Source: Ancylobacter rudongensis (lineage in GTDB: Bacteria > Pseudomonadota > Alphaproteobacteria > Rhizobiales > Xanthobacteraceae). From it: 64,000 bases of DNA. The notes beneath the pieces are model-generated. The model saw only the letters and a program-made list of their open reading frames with translations, made no database searches and was not told where the DNA came from. Made by a program: the position numbers and the translations under genes. Positions 54,578-63,665 of this stretch are shown here, piece by piece (the stretch's first letter is position 1; every line of letters starts with the position of its first letter). The stretch is from assembly GCF_900100155.1 (NCBI RefSeq), contig NZ_FMTP01000004.1, positions 124,001 to 188,000 on the forward strand. Reading direction: 5' to 3'.

Positions 54578-55174
54578 TCAGATGGCCTTGGAATACAGCT
54601 CGGCGACGTAGTCCCAGTTCACCAGGTTCTCGACGAACGCCTTGAGGTAATCGGGGCGGCGGTTGCGATAATCGATATAGTAGGAGTGCTCCCACACATC
54701 GCAGCCGAGGATCGGCGTGGCGCCGTGCACCAGCGGGCTCTCGCCATTGGCGGTCTTCATCACGACGATCTTGCCGTCCTTGACCGCCAGCCAGTTCCAG
54801 CCCGAGCCGAACTGGGTCACGCCGGCCTGGATGAAGTCTTCCTTCATCTTCTCGACCGAGCCGAGGTCCTCGATGATCTTCTTCTCAAGCTCGCCGGGGA
54901 TGGCGCCGCCGCCATTCGGCTTCATCCAGTTCCAGAAGTGGAGATGGTTGAAGTGCTGGCCGGCATTGTTGAACAGGCCGGCATTCTTGCCGAAGGAGCC
55001 CTTGACGATCTCTTCCAGCGACTGGCCTTCCCACTCGGTGCCCTTCAGCAGATTGTTGCCGTTGTTCACATAGGCGAGGTGGTGCTTGTCGTGGTGATAT
55101 TCGAGCGTCTCGCGCGACATATAGGGGGCGAGGGCGTCGTGGGAGTAGGGAAGCTCGGGAAGCGTGAAGGACAT
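54578..55174 (-). CDS. sodB: Superoxide dismutase, Fe-type
   Basis: 198 residues, standard length. Converts superoxide to H2O2 and O2 in the cytoplasm. Metal ligands H27 (YHHDKHH), the His of NNAGQHFNHLHFWNW, Asp and His of DVWEHSYYIDYRNRRPDYL. The Gln in the second motif (AGQ) fits the Fe form, though the Fe/Mn choice cannot be fixed by sequence. Start at 55174 gives MSFTLPELPYSHDAL; the upstream frame is not coding. Confidence 0.96.
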   Translation of the reverse strand: MSFTLPELPYSHDALAPYMSRETLEYHHDKHHLAYVNNGNNLLKGTEWEGQSLEEIVKGSFGKNAGLFNNAGQHFNHLHFWNWMKPNGGGAIPGELEKKIIEDLGSVEKMKEDFIQAGVTQFGSGWNWLAVKDGKIVVMKTANGESPLVHGATPILGCDVWEHSYYIDYRNRRPDYLKAFVENLVNWDYVAELYSKAI

Positions 55175-55443
55175 GGAATCTGTCTCCGCAGAAATGAAAT
55201 CCGGCCGCGCCGCGTCGGCGCCCCTCGCGGGTGCGCGGACACCGTGAAAGATCGGCACCGATTAGATAGGGCGCGACGGCGCGGGCGACAACCAAAAGCG
55301 TCGCGCGCGGCCGAATTCTTCCCCGCCGGCGCGCGCGGCCCGATGACACGGCAATCGTCCTGCCCGCTTTCGCTAAAGCTGTACTGGACGTAAAGTCTCG
55401 TACAAGAAGGACCGACGGCGAATCGGTCCGGCGGAGTTTCTTC

Positions 55444-56526
55444 ATGGGTGCAGTAGTCATCGGAATCGGCGCGGCTCTGGCAGCGCTCGGCGTCGTCTTC
55501 GGCGTAATAGGGTTCGGTTCCGCGGAGACGACTTCCGGCGCGGGCCTGATGATGGTCGGCAGTACCGCTTTTGTCGGCGGTCTTCTGATGGTCGCCCTCG
55601 GCTTCATTCTGCGGGTCTTGGGCGACATCGCCGAGAAGCTGGAAGGGGCGGTGCATTTCGAGCCGTTCGAGGACGAGCACCATGCCGCGCGGATGGAGGC
55701 GCCCACCACTGCCGTGGCGGGTGGCGCCCTCGCTCCTGTGGCCTCGGCCTTTGAGGATGCACCACCGGCGCGCGCGCCACAGGATGAACCGCCGCTCGAC
55801 GAGGAGCGTGCGCCGCCGGCCTGGTTCGGCCGCAAGCGCGCCGCCGAACCGCCGAGCGTGAGCGATGCGGCGTTCGAGCCGGAGCCGGAATTCGAGCCCG
55901 ACGTCGAGCCCTTGCCGCCCTTCCGGTCTCCCCTTGCTGAGGCGGCGCGCCTGGAGAGTATGCGGGCGGAGCCTTTGCGCACCGAACCCTTGCGTGCAGA
56001 GCCGGCGCGGGCGGACACGGTTCGGCCCGAACCTGTGCGCCATGAGCCTGTGCGCCATGAGCCTATGCGCGCCGAGCCCCCGCGTGTCGAGGCCGCCCGG
56101 CCCGAGCCTTTCCGGCCTGAACCCCCACGCGCCGACCCCCCGCGGACCGAGCCACCGCGCCGCGAGCCGCCGGGCTTCCTGCGCCCACCTGCGGCCGCGA
56201 GCCTGCCGGTTGAGCGGCCCGCGCCCGCGTCCGTTGCGCCCGCCGCTGAGGAAACCAGAGTGCCGCCTCCGCGCGAGGAGCCCATGCCCGAGCCTGACAG
56301 CGAGCCGCCTGCCTTCCTGCGTGAGACGGACCTGCTGGTCGAGGAGCCCGCTCCGGCGCCGGAGGAACCTTCCGTCACCGTGCTCAAGTCCGGCACCATC
56401 GGCGGCATGAGCTACACGCTCTATTCCGATGGCTCGATCGAGGCCGACCTACCCGACGGCGTGCTGCGCTTCGCTTCGCTGCAGGAACTGCGCGACCACG
56501 TCGCTGGTGCCGCCGCGCGCGACTGA
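55444..56526 (+). CDS. Membrane protein with Pro/Arg/Glu repeat region, unknown function
   Basis: 360 residues. Two N-terminal membrane helices (residues 3-25 and 37-60), then a long low-complexity region. From about residue 175 to 240 it is built of repeats close to R-x-E-P-x (for example RAEPLRTEPLRAEP, VRPEPVRHEPVRHEP), strongly alternating in charge. The last 50 residues form a conserved-looking domain (SGTIGGMSYTLYSDGSIEADLPDGVLRFASLQELRDHV, given here as MSYTLYSDGSIEADLP and LRFASLQELRDHV). The first helices face the membrane, the rest is probably cytoplasmic. I recall only that such C-terminal motifs occur in this order. Followed by a strong terminator. Confidence 0.85.
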   Translation: MGAVVIGIGAALAALGVVFGVIGFGSAETTSGAGLMMVGSTAFVGGLLMVALGFILRVLGDIAEKLEGAVHFEPFEDEHHAARMEAPTTAVAGGALAPVASAFEDAPPARAPQDEPPLDEERAPPAWFGRKRAAEPPSVSDAAFEPEPEFEPDVEPLPPFRSPLAEAARLESMRAEPLRTEPLRAEPARADTVRPEPVRHEPVRHEPMRAEPPRVEAARPEPFRPEPPRADPPRTEPPRREPPGFLRPPAAASLPVERPAPASVAPAAEETRVPPPREEPMPEPDSEPPAFLRETDLLVEEPAPAPEEPSVTVLKSGTIGGMSYTLYSDGSIEADLPDGVLRFASLQELRDHVAGAAARD

Positions 56527-56550
56527 GGTGCCGACGGGCGGCAGACATGC

Positions 56551-56577
56551 AAAGGGCGCCCCCGGGGCGCCCTTTTT
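56551..56577 (+). terminator. Intrinsic terminator
   Basis: 11-bp perfect stem AAAGGGCGCCC / GGGCGCCCTTT, loop CCG, then T run. Ends the repeat-protein gene and faces the convergent oligopeptidase gene. Confidence 0.9.
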
Positions 56578-56607
56578 CATGTTTCATCGGTTTCGGACCG
56601 AACAGCG

Positions 56608-58725
56608 TCAGCGTCCCGCCGTGGCGAGGGCGAAGGCGTAGATCATCGCGGTTTCCTCCAGCCGGTCGAACCGACCCGAGGCGCCGCCATGGCCGGCCTC
56701 CATATTGGTGCGCAGCAGAATCGGGCGGTCATCCGTCTTGGCGGCGCGTAGCTTCGCCACCCATTTCGCCGGCTCCCAATAGGTGACGCGCGGATCGGTG
56801 AGGCCGGCCAGGGCGAAGATGGCGGGATAGTCCTGCGCCGTCACATTGTCATAGGGCGAGTACGCCCGGATGGTGGCGAAAGCCTGCGCGTCGGTGATCG
56901 GGTTGCCCCATTCCGGCCATTCCGGCGGGGTGAGGGGGAGCGTGTCGTCGAGCATGGTGTTGAGCACGTCGACAAAGGGAACTTCCGCCACGATGCCGGC
57001 GAACAGGCCCGGGCGCATATTAGCCACCGCGCCCATCAGCATGCCGCCGGCCGATCCGCCATGGGCGATGATCCGGTCGGGCGCCACGATCTTCTCGGCG
57101 ACAAGGTGCTCGCCAGCGGCGATGAAATCGCTGAACGTGTTGGTCTTGCGGGCGAGCTTGCCTTCGCGGTACCAGCGCCAGCCCTTCTCCGTGCCGCCGC
57201 GTATATGAGCGATGGCGAAGACGAAGCCGCGATCGACCAGCGACAGGCGCGCGGTGGAGAAGCCCGAGGGCATGGACATGCCATAGGCGCCATAGCCATA
57301 GAGCAGGCACGGGGCGCTGCCGTCGAGCGGGGTGTCGGCGGCAAAGAGCAGCGACACCGGCACAAGCTCGCCACCCGCCGCCGGGGCCATCAGGCGGCGG
57401 GTGACATAGCGCTTCGGGTCGTGGCCGGATGGCACTTCCTGGCGCTTGCGCAGCGTCCTGGCGCGGCTCGCGACGTCATAGTCCCACACTTCGGCAGGGG
57501 TGGTCATGGAGGAATAGGTGAAGCGGATTTCGGTCTTTTCGAAGCCGTGGCCGGGATCGAAGCCGAGTGAATAGGCCTCCTCGGCGAAGGCGACCTCATG
57601 CTCGGTGCCGTCCGCCAGCGTCCGCACCACGAGGCGCGGCAGCCCGTCCTCGCGCTCCAGCCGCACCAGATGGTCCCGCAGCACGGTTGCCGACAAGAGC
57701 AGGCGGCCGGGCTTGTGCGGCACCAGATCACGCCAATGGGCGCGGCCGGGTGAGCTGAGCGGCGCGGTGACGATCTTGAAGTCCTCGGCCCCGTCGGCAT
57801 TGGTCTCGATGACCAGGCTCTCCACGCCGCTGAGTGCGGGGTGATGTTCGACGCCGTAGCGCAGGCCGGGCTCGCGCGGCTCTACCCGGAGCGGGGCGTC
57901 GAGCGGGGATTCGAGGTCGAGGAGCCAGACCTCGCTGGTGTCGTGGTCGCCGCAGGAGATAAGGCCGAAGCGGCGCGACTGGGTGCGGCCGAGCGAGACA
58001 AAGAAGCCCTTGTCCGGCTCCTCATAGACCAGCACGTCCTGCGCCGGGTCGGTGCCCAGCCGGTGGCGATAGACGAAGCTCGGGCGGTGCTCGGCGTCGC
58101 GGCGGATGTAGAACAGGTGGGCGCCGTCGGCGCTCCACAGCACATCGCCCGTGGTTTCGGCGACGAGATCGGGAAGGTCGGTGCCAGCCTCAATGTCGCG
58201 GATACGCAGCGTGTAATATTCCGAGCCGGCCTCGTCCGTCGTCCAGGCGAAGAGGCGATGGTCGGGAGATTGCTGCGCGTCGCCGAACTGGAAATAGGCC
58301 TTGCCTTCCGCTAGCGCGTCGCCGTCGAGCAGCACGGTTTCGCCGGCAATGGCGCCGGCCGGGCGCCGGCAGATCAGCGGATGCTGCCCGCCTTCGCGGA
58401 AGCGGGTGAAATAGGCAAAGGGGCCATCCGTGGACGGCACGGACGAGTCGTCCTCTTTGATGCGCCCGCGCATCTCCTTGACCAGTTGGGCGCGCAAGGC
58501 GGCGTGAAGCGCGAGCCACGCCTCGGCGGAGGCATTCTCGGCCTCCAGCCAGGTGCGGATGTCGGGCGCCAGCAGGCCGGGATCGCGCATCACGTCGCGC
58601 CAGTTGTCGGCGCGCAGCCAGGCATGGGGATCCACCAGCGTCTGGCCGTGAAAGCTGCGAATCAACGGCGGATGGGCGGGTTCGAGAGGCGCGTCGGTCG
58701 GGCGGGCAGCAGTGTCGGTGTTCAC
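56608..58725 (-). CDS. ptrB: Oligopeptidase B (S9 family prolyl-oligopeptidase-like)
   Basis: 705 residues. N-terminal beta-propeller (about residues 75-410), C-terminal alpha/beta-hydrolase with the nucleophile in [10 protein letters not shown], the Asp in DPRVTYWEP and the His in [10 protein letters not shown]. Cuts short peptides after Arg or Lys. [20 protein letters not shown] at the start fits. Its ATG overlaps the msrB stop (ATGA), so the two are translated together. Confidence 0.95.
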   Translation of the reverse strand: MNTDTAARPTDAPLEPAHPPLIRSFHGQTLVDPHAWLRADNWRDVMRDPGLLAPDIRTWLEAENASAEAWLALHAALRAQLVKEMRGRIKEDDSSVPSTDGPFAYFTRFREGGQHPLICRRPAGAIAGETVLLDGDALAEGKAYFQFGDAQQSPDHRLFAWTTDEAGSEYYTLRIRDIEAGTDLPDLVAETTGDVLWSADGAHLFYIRRDAEHRPSFVYRHRLGTDPAQDVLVYEEPDKGFFVSLGRTQSRRFGLISCGDHDTSEVWLLDLESPLDAPLRVEPREPGLRYGVEHHPALSGVESLVIETNADGAEDFKIVTAPLSSPGRAHWRDLVPHKPGRLLLSATVLRDHLVRLEREDGLPRLVVRTLADGTEHEVAFAEEAYSLGFDPGHGFEKTEIRFTYSSMTTPAEVWDYDVASRARTLRKRQEVPSGHDPKRYVTRRLMAPAAGGELVPVSLLFAADTPLDGSAPCLLYGYGAYGMSMPSGFSTARLSLVDRGFVFAIAHIRGGTEKGWRWYREGKLARKTNTFSDFIAAGEHLVAEKIVAPDRIIAHGGSAGGMLMGAVANMRPGLFAGIVAEVPFVDVLNTMLDDTLPLTPPEWPEWGNPITDAQAFATIRAYSPYDNVTAQDYPAIFALAGLTDPRVTYWEPAKWVAKLRAAKTDDRPILLRTNMEAGHGGASGRFDRLEETAMIYAFALATAGR

Positions 58726-59159
58726 GCGGGCTTTTCCTCGACGCTAGGGGCATCGGCCTGGAAGGCGAGGGCGACGCCGTTGATGCAGAAGCGCAGACGG
58801 GTGGGGGGCGGCCCGTCGGGAAAGACATGCCCGAGATGGGCGTCGCAGGTGGCACAGCGCACCTCGACCCGACGCATGCCATAGGAATGGTCGTGATATT
58901 CACTGACCGCCTCGGCATCCACCGGCTGGAAGAAGCTCGGCCAGCCCGTGCCCGATTCGAACTTGGCGTTGGAACGGAAAAGCGGCGCCTCGCAGCACAC
59001 GCAGCGGTAGAGGCCTGGCTCCTTCTGGGAGAGGTGCGGGCCGCTAAAGGCGCATTCGGTGCCGTGACCGCGGGTCACTTCGTACTGCTCGGGTGTGAGC
59101 TGGGCGCGCCACTCCGCGTCCGACTTCACCACGCGGGGGCGGCGGGAGATCTGATCCAT
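58722..59159 (-). CDS. msrB: Peptide-methionine (R)-S-oxide reductase
   Basis: 145 residues. Reduces the R form of methionine sulfoxide in damaged proteins. Catalytic Cys125 in [11 protein letters not shown]; zinc-binding Cys pairs C53/C56 (RCVCCEAPL) and C102/C105 ([13 protein letters not shown]). ATG at 59159 is taken because the [10 protein letters not shown] start is typical; the frame upstream is not. First gene of an operon with oligopeptidase B. Confidence 0.95.
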   Translation of the reverse strand: MDQISRRPRVVKSDAEWRAQLTPEQYEVTRGHGTECAFSGPHLSQKEPGLYRCVCCEAPLFRSNAKFESGTGWPSFFQPVDAEAVSEYHDHSYGMRRVEVRCATCDAHLGHVFPDGPPPTRLRFCINGVALAFQADAPSVEEKPA

Positions 59160-59425
59160 GGGAAAATCCTTGAGGTTTTCCGCTGAGATAATGGCCCCTG
59201 GGGGCAGCGGCAAGTGTTGTCGTCCTTCACGAAGTTTTGCCCGACGGAACGGCGTCGCCCCATCGCGGCGCTACAGGCTTTCGATCGGCCTTAGCTTGCG
59301 ACAGCAGGACGACAGTCTCACGGCTGCCCGGCGTTGCACACATCATTGCGACCAATGGCGCTCGAAAAACCTTGTTATCTCTCCTGTTCAAGTCTATCTG
59401 TGGCTTTGCCGTTTCCGACGAACCG

Positions 59426-59448
59426 AATACGTTTGGAAAAGACGTATT
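59426..59448. promoter_or_regulatory. Inverted repeat upstream of the MucR-like gene
   Basis: AATACGT-N9-ACGTATT, 78 bases before the start codon, could be an autoregulatory operator as known for MucR/Ros genes. The rest of the 59160-59525 gap is promoter DNA for two divergent genes; I see nothing else in it. Confidence 0.45.
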
Positions 59449-59525
59449 TGGACGTACAGTGGCGGCGCGCAGGGCGCGCCTGGGCCTTGCACGAGACTTT
59501 TGCAAAATGAATTGAAGAATGAGCC

Positions 59526-59951
59526 ATGAGCGATATCAACGACGCCGACAGCTATATCGAACTCGCCGCCGATATTGTCTCGGCGTATGTGAGCAATAAT
59601 TCGGTCTCGGCCAATGAACTAGTCACCCTCCTTGCAGATGTGCACGGCGCCTTGCAGCGTGTGGACAAGGGCGAGGTCGAGGTGGTGGTGGAGCCGCTGA
59701 AGCCGGCCGTTCCGCCGAAGAAGTCGGTGATGCCCGATTACATCGTGTGTCTCGAAGATGGCAAGAAGTTCAAGTCGCTGAAGCGGCACCTGCGCACGCA
59801 GTACAACCTCTCTCCTGAGGCGTATCGCGAGAAGTGGGGCCTGCCGGCCGACTATCCCATGGTGGCGCCCAACTATGCCGCCGCGCGCTCGGCGCTGGCA
59901 AAGGAAATGGGTCTGGGCCAGCAGCGCCGGCGCACCCCCGCCGGCGGCTGA
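59526..59951 (+). CDS. MucR/Ros family transcriptional regulator
   Basis: 141 residues. DNA-binding repressor/nucleoid-like protein of alphaproteobacteria that controls exopolysaccharide, motility and cell-cycle genes. N-terminal oligomerisation part (1-60), then the zinc-finger-like domain: C75, D78, F82, H88 in [16 protein letters not shown], followed by [20 protein letters not shown]. Ros-type fingers use C-x2-C-x9-H-x3-5-H; here the second Cys is Asp, and the second His is missing (RTQYNLS has Q92/Y93). Conserved C-terminal [13 protein letters not shown] is present. Confidence 0.93.
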   Translation: MSDINDADSYIELAADIVSAYVSNNSVSANELVTLLADVHGALQRVDKGEVEVVVEPLKPAVPPKKSVMPDYIVCLEDGKKFKSLKRHLRTQYNLSPEAYREKWGLPADYPMVAPNYAAARSALAKEMGLGQQRRRTPAGG

Positions 59952-59980
59952 GCCGCAGCGCCAGTACGGAACCGATTGGA

Positions 59981-60010
59981 AAGGCCGTCACCCCGGGTGG
60001 CGGCCTTTTT
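59981..60010 (+). terminator. Terminator after the MucR-like gene
   Basis: Stem AAGGCCGtCACCC / GGTGgCGGCCTT (one G-T pair) then five T, 30 bases after the stop. Confidence 0.8.
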
Positions 60011-60290
60011 CATTGCGCAACGGACTTGCCAGCGGGGCCGCGGCTTCCGCTTCGGCCAGAAGCCGACGCAGCGCGCCATGCCGCGCTGCGTCATAACCCA
60101 TGCCGGAGCCGGCGGCCCGCCGCTCGGCCCGCAGCAGGCGCCGCAAGATCGCGCCCTGCCCCTCCTGCGGGCGCCCAAGAAAGGGTCGCAGCGCCGCCAC
60201 GCGGCCGTTGATGATGTCGTCCCGTTCCTCGCTGCGGGTGGCGCGGATGCGATGGCCGGGGCGGTGGCGGGCAGGTGATGGGCATCTCAT
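59988..60290 (-). CDS. Small hypothetical protein, doubtful
   Basis: Up to 100 residues. The middle (EERDDIINGRVAALRPFLGRPQEGQGAILRRLL, in parts DDIINGRVAAL and GAILRRLLRAERRAAG) reads like a helical protein, but no ribosome site is obvious and the 3' end runs through the MucR terminator. The opposite strand also has an open frame that looks worse. Kept as possible only. Confidence 0.35.
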   Translation of the reverse strand: MRCPSPARHRPGHRIRATRSEERDDIINGRVAALRPFLGRPQEGQGAILRRLLRAERRAAGSGMGYDAARHGALRRLLAEAEAAAPLASPLRNEKGRHPG

Positions 60291-60482
60291 GGCGAACCTC
60301 GCTGAACCGGGGCCAGTATCGGCTCGGCGGAGCGGGTGCGGATAAAATTCCTAGATCGCCGACTCGATGCACCGTGGCGACTTCTCCGTCATTTGTGCGC
60401 GCGAAAAGCCAGTGTTCTATTTTTGTTCTTGTCGGGTTGCGATTCTCTCAATAGGCTTAAATTCCTTTAGTGGAGATGCCTC

Positions 60483-60860
60483 ATGCCTGACCCTCTCGCC
60501 CTGTCCACCCAAGCGCGACCGGCGGCCGAAACGTGCTTGATCGCTGCCCGGCTGGCCGCCGACGCCACCGCGATTCCCTTGCCGCTGGTGCTGCATCCGA
60601 GGCGGCTCGACCGGCGCTGCGCCTCGGCCCGCGCGTTGGCCATGTATCTCGCCCATGTCGGCCTCGGCCTGCCGATGAGCCGGGTGGCCGCCGGTTTTGG
60701 CCGTCACCGCTCCACCGTCGCCCATGCCTGCCGCCGGATCGAGGAGCGCCGCGAGAGTGCCGGCTGGGACCGCTGGGTCGCGGCGCTCGAGGACGATGCT
60801 CGCCGCCTGTCACCCCCCGTCGGCGCGGTCGGTATCGGCGCGGGAGGGATTCATGGTTGA
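60483..60860 (+). CDS. Helix-turn-helix protein resembling DnaA domain IV
   Basis: 125 residues. The middle section RALAMYLAHVGLGLPMSRVAAGFGRHRSTVAHACRRIEERR (parts RALAMYLAHVGLGLPMSRVA and FGRHRSTVAHACRRIEE) matches the DNA-binding domain of DnaA (R-x-x-A-M-Y-L ... G-x-x-H-S/T-T-V-x-H-A), with no AAA+ ATPase domain. DnaA domain IV reads the DnaA box, so this could bind similar sites. Its stop overlaps the DUF6456 gene start by 8 bases. Small DnaA-like helix-turn-helix proteins are known beside DUF6456 proteins in relatives. Confidence 0.8.
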   Translation: MPDPLALSTQARPAAETCLIAARLAADATAIPLPLVLHPRRLDRRCASARALAMYLAHVGLGLPMSRVAAGFGRHRSTVAHACRRIEERRESAGWDRWVAALEDDARRLSPPVGAVGIGAGGIHG

Positions 60861-61401
60861 GCGCCGCATCGACCATGTCGAGGTGGAGATCGACGGCGTG
60901 CGCCGCGCCGTCGCCATCGATCTGGAGGAGAGCCCGCTCGGTTGGCTGGCGCGGCGGCGCGGGCGCGACGGCAGAAGCTTCATCGCGCCGGTTCAGCTGA
61001 TCGCGGGCGAGCGGCTGCGGGCCGATTTCACTCGCGCCGGCATGGCCCCGCGCCTGACGGCCAACTGGGACGCGGTGACGCGGGCGGACCGCGCCGGAGG
61101 GGCGGCCGGGCTCAATGCGTCCGAGGCGATGCTTGCCGCTCGCCAGCGCGTGGGGCGGGCGCTGGAGGCGGCGGGGCCGGAATTCTCCGGCCTGCTGATG
61201 GATGTGTGCTGCTTCCTCAAAGGACTGGAGCAGGTGGAGCAGGAGCGTTGCTGGCCGAACCGCACCGCCAAGGTGGTGCTGGCGCTGGGGCTGGACCGGC
61301 TCGCGCGCCACTATGGGCTGAGCGCGGCGGCGCGCGGCCCGGCCCGCGCCCGCACCCGCGCCTGGAAGGCGGCGGAGGGCGCCGGTGGCGAAGGAGCTTA
61401 G
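60853..61401 (+). CDS. DUF6456 family protein
   Basis: 182 residues, soluble. C-terminal motif DVCCFLKGLEQVEQERCWPNRTAKVVLALGLDRLARHYG (parts CCFLKGLEQVEQERCWP and VVLALGLDRLARHYG) is the family hallmark. I recall it as DUF6456, a replication-region-like group of unknown function. Translation is coupled to the DnaA-like gene by an 8-base overlap, and the ATG at 60853 has gggaggga upstream. Its TAG overlaps the end of sufE on the other strand. Confidence 0.85.
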   Translation: MVERRIDHVEVEIDGVRRAVAIDLEESPLGWLARRRGRDGRSFIAPVQLIAGERLRADFTRAGMAPRLTANWDAVTRADRAGGAAGLNASEAMLAARQRVGRALEAAGPEFSGLLMDVCCFLKGLEQVEQERCWPNRTAKVVLALGLDRLARHYGLSAAARGPARARTRAWKAAEGAGGEGA

Positions 61402-61829
61402 GACGCCTGTGCCAGCGCCGCCCGGGCGTCGGCGCGGATGCGCTCGACCATGGAGCGAAGCCCGTTCGACCGTTGCGGTGTCAGGTGGTCCTTGAGTCCG
61501 ATGCGGGTAAACACAGCGCCGGGATCGGCCGCCATGATGTCGCGGGCCGGGCGGTCCGAATAGAGCGCCAGCAGGATGGCCACCAGGCCGCGCACGATAT
61601 GGGCATCGGAATCGCCGCGAAAGGTAAGGCGGGGCCCCTCCGGATCGCCGCTGGCGTCGCTCACCAGCCAGACCTGACTGGCGCAGCCCTGAACCTTGGA
61701 TTGCTCGGTGCGACGCTCTTCCGGGAAGGGCGGCAGGGCGCGGCCCAGCTCGATCAGGTAGCGGTAGCGGTCGTCCCAATTGTCGAGGAGTTCAAAGTCC
61801 TCGATGATGCTGTCGATCTTTGATGTCAT
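61398..61829 (-). CDS. sufE: Cysteine desulfuration protein SufE
   Basis: 143 residues. Takes sulfane sulfur from SufS and hands it to the SufBCD scaffold for Fe-S cluster assembly. Catalytic Cys49 in VQGCASQVWL; N-terminal IIEDFELLDNWDDRYRYLIELG is typical. The other suf genes are not in the window, so here it stands apart. Start at 61829 is supported by family length. Confidence 0.95.
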   Translation of the reverse strand: MTSKIDSIIEDFELLDNWDDRYRYLIELGRALPPFPEERRTEQSKVQGCASQVWLVSDASGDPEGPRLTFRGDSDAHIVRGLVAILLALYSDRPARDIMAADPGAVFTRIGLKDHLTPQRSNGLRSMVERIRADARAALAQAS

Positions 61830-61900
61830 CGGCGCCTCTCGGCCCGCATATAGGGGCGCCGGGGCGCCGAGCGCAATGGCGTGCGGTACACCCGCCTTGC

Positions 61901-62422
61901 TCAGGCGGGCCGTTTGGGCGGCAGCGGCACGCCGGCGGGTGCCTCCGGCTGGGGCACGACGGCGCCGGGCGGGGCCGGCGCCGCGCCGGCCGAGCCAGTT
62001 ATGTCGGACGGCGCCCCGCCCGCCGGCGGGCGCGGGCCCTGCCAGGCGGGGCTGAGATCGTGGGTGGTCAGCGTGTCGCCGGCGCGCGAACCGCCGGTAC
62101 GGGCCGCCGCCTTGCGCTTTTCCTCGACAATCTGCTCCGAGAGGTAGCTGAGCGCGAAGCGCGCCCCGGCTTCGGCCCGCTCGCCGATCAATTGGATCAG
62201 GCTGCCACCGATCGCACAGGCCTGCGGCTGGCGTGCGCAGAAGCCGCCGGCATCGGCCGCCGCCGCCGTTGCCGCCGAGAGCGCGTCCATGGCGCTGACC
62301 TGCGGCTCGCCCGCTGTCGGCTTGCCGTCCCCAGGGGCATGCGTCGACGGCCCGCCGACCACCGCCGGCAGCAGCAGGAAAACGAGGGTGAGCCAGAAAC
62401 CGATGCGCAGCAGAAAGAACAT
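61901..62422 (-). CDS. DUF5330 family membrane-anchored protein
   Basis: 173 residues. Single N-terminal membrane segment (MFFLLRIGFWLTLVFLLLPAV), then a small domain with two Cys (GGFCARQPQACAIGG), then a Pro/Ala/Gly-rich tail. I recall the family as DUF5330, common in this order, unknown function. Probably anchored in the inner membrane, facing the periplasm. Confidence 0.8.
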   Translation of the reverse strand: MFFLLRIGFWLTLVFLLLPAVVGGPSTHAPGDGKPTAGEPQVSAMDALSAATAAAADAGGFCARQPQACAIGGSLIQLIGERAEAGARFALSYLSEQIVEEKRKAAARTGGSRAGDTLTTHDLSPAWQGPRPPAGGAPSDITGSAGAAPAPPGAVVPQPEAPAGVPLPPKRPA

Positions 62423-62624
62423 GAGCCGTCCCGCAGAAGCCTAGAGGCCGAGGATAAAGGCCGCAGGTTGCCCAAGCTGTGTCGAAAACCGGCAAAATCA
62501 GCCGATCGCGGAAAGGCAATGTTAAGCACGAAGGCGGCTTTTAGGGTTCGCTTAAACCCCGCATGGCATGGTCTTCCGGCCTTGCCTCCTGCGCCCTCCG
62601 ATTCGGTTTCCAGATCACGGTTCC

Positions 62625-63299
62625 ATGCCCCGTTCCTATGCCAGCGACCTTCTGGTGGACGATATCGATCTCCATGGCGAGCGCGTCGCGGGGCGCCCCT
62701 ATCGCCACGGACGGCGGCGCTCGGACCTGTTCATGCTCGTTCTCGCCGCCGGCGCCAGCGCCGCCGTTCTGTTCAACGCGCTGGCGCTGCAGCAGGGGCG
62801 TCCCGGTTCCGCCGGGCGCGGCGCGGTGCCGGTTTCGGCGCCGCCCGAACTGCGCCAGGTCAACACGCCCCGCGCCCCGAGCATTTCGCCGCCGGTGAGC
62901 CCTGCCGAACCGCCGGCGGCCTCGGCCCCTGCGGCGGCTCTGCCTCTGGAAGCTCCCGCAGTGCCGACGCCATTGCCGCCTGCCAAGCCCGTGGCGCTAC
63001 GCCCAGCCGCCGCAGCGCCCGCGGCCGCGGTGCCCGCGCCGACGGCCGAGAAGGCGGTTGCCTCGCCCGCCGGACTGCTGCCGCCCGGTGACGTGCCGGT
63101 GTCGCCGCGCGTCATGGAAATCCAGAAGGCGCTGGCGCGCCTCGGCTATGGTCCGATCCGCATCGACGGCGTCTTCGGCGCGGCCACCGAGGAGGCGATC
63201 CAGCGCTTCGAGCGCGACCGCCGCCTGCCGGTCACGGGGCAGATGTCCGACCGGGTGATCCGCGAACTCACCGCCGTTTCCGGCTTCAGCATACGGTAG
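62625..63299 (+). CDS. Membrane-anchored peptidoglycan-binding domain protein
   Basis: 224 residues. One membrane segment near residues 35-55 (SDLFMLVLAAGASAAVLFNAL), a Pro/Ala-rich spacer, and a C-terminal PG_binding_1 domain (VMEIQKALARLGYGPIRIDGVFGAATEEAIQRFERDRRLPVTG, in parts EIQKALARLGYGPIRIDG and EEAIQRFERDRRLPVTG). Binds the cell wall from the inner membrane. Start at 62625 (MPRSYASDLLVDD). Six bases later the DUF1491 gene starts, probably same operon. Confidence 0.88.
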   Translation: MPRSYASDLLVDDIDLHGERVAGRPYRHGRRRSDLFMLVLAAGASAAVLFNALALQQGRPGSAGRGAVPVSAPPELRQVNTPRAPSISPPVSPAEPPAASAPAAALPLEAPAVPTPLPPAKPVALRPAAAAPAAAVPAPTAEKAVASPAGLLPPGDVPVSPRVMEIQKALARLGYGPIRIDGVFGAATEEAIQRFERDRRLPVTGQMSDRVIRELTAVSGFSIR

Positions 63300-63305
63300 G
63301 TCTTC

Positions 63306-63653
63306 ATGCGGCTGAAAAGCGGGATCTTCGTTTCCGCCCTGCTGCGCCGGGCCAATGGCGCGGGCGCCTTTGCTGCCGTGCGCCGGCGTGGCGCGGAGGA
63401 GGCGGGCGCGGTCTTCGTGATTGTGGCGACGCAAGACGGCAAGGCGGCGCTCTATGGTCCGGCTCTGCCCTCGCTAGATGGGGCGCCGGAAGACGAGGGC
63501 GTGCGGCTGTTCACGCCGCTGGTGCCGCCGGGCAGCCCCGAGAGCGAGGCGGAGGCGCGGATGGCGCGCGAGGCGCGCTATGATTCCGACCTCTGGCTGG
63601 TCGAGATCGAGGACCGTGCCGGGCGGTGCTTCCTCGATCTGGCGCGCGACTGA
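63306..63653 (+). CDS. DUF1491 family protein
   Basis: 115 residues, soluble. N-terminal MRLKSGIFVSALLRRANGAGAFAAVRRRGAEEAGAVFV, of which LKSGIFVSALLRR is the family hallmark, and YDSDLWLVEIEDR near the end. Conserved in alphaproteobacteria; function unknown. Lies 6 bases after the PG-binding gene. Confidence 0.9.
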   Translation: MRLKSGIFVSALLRRANGAGAFAAVRRRGAEEAGAVFVIVATQDGKAALYGPALPSLDGAPEDEGVRLFTPLVPPGSPESEAEARMAREARYDSDLWLVEIEDRAGRCFLDLARD

Positions 63654-63665
63654 TCGTCTCGCCGC

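Noticed and set aside
55965-56170. Possible minisatellite or CRISPR-like repeat
   Set aside because: It encodes the in-frame R-x-E-P repeats of a membrane protein, with no spacer structure.
59976-60278. 100-codon plus-strand frame after the MucR-like gene
   Set aside because: Starts inside the terminator, has no ribosome site and composition unlike a protein; the minus-strand frame is slightly better, though doubtful.
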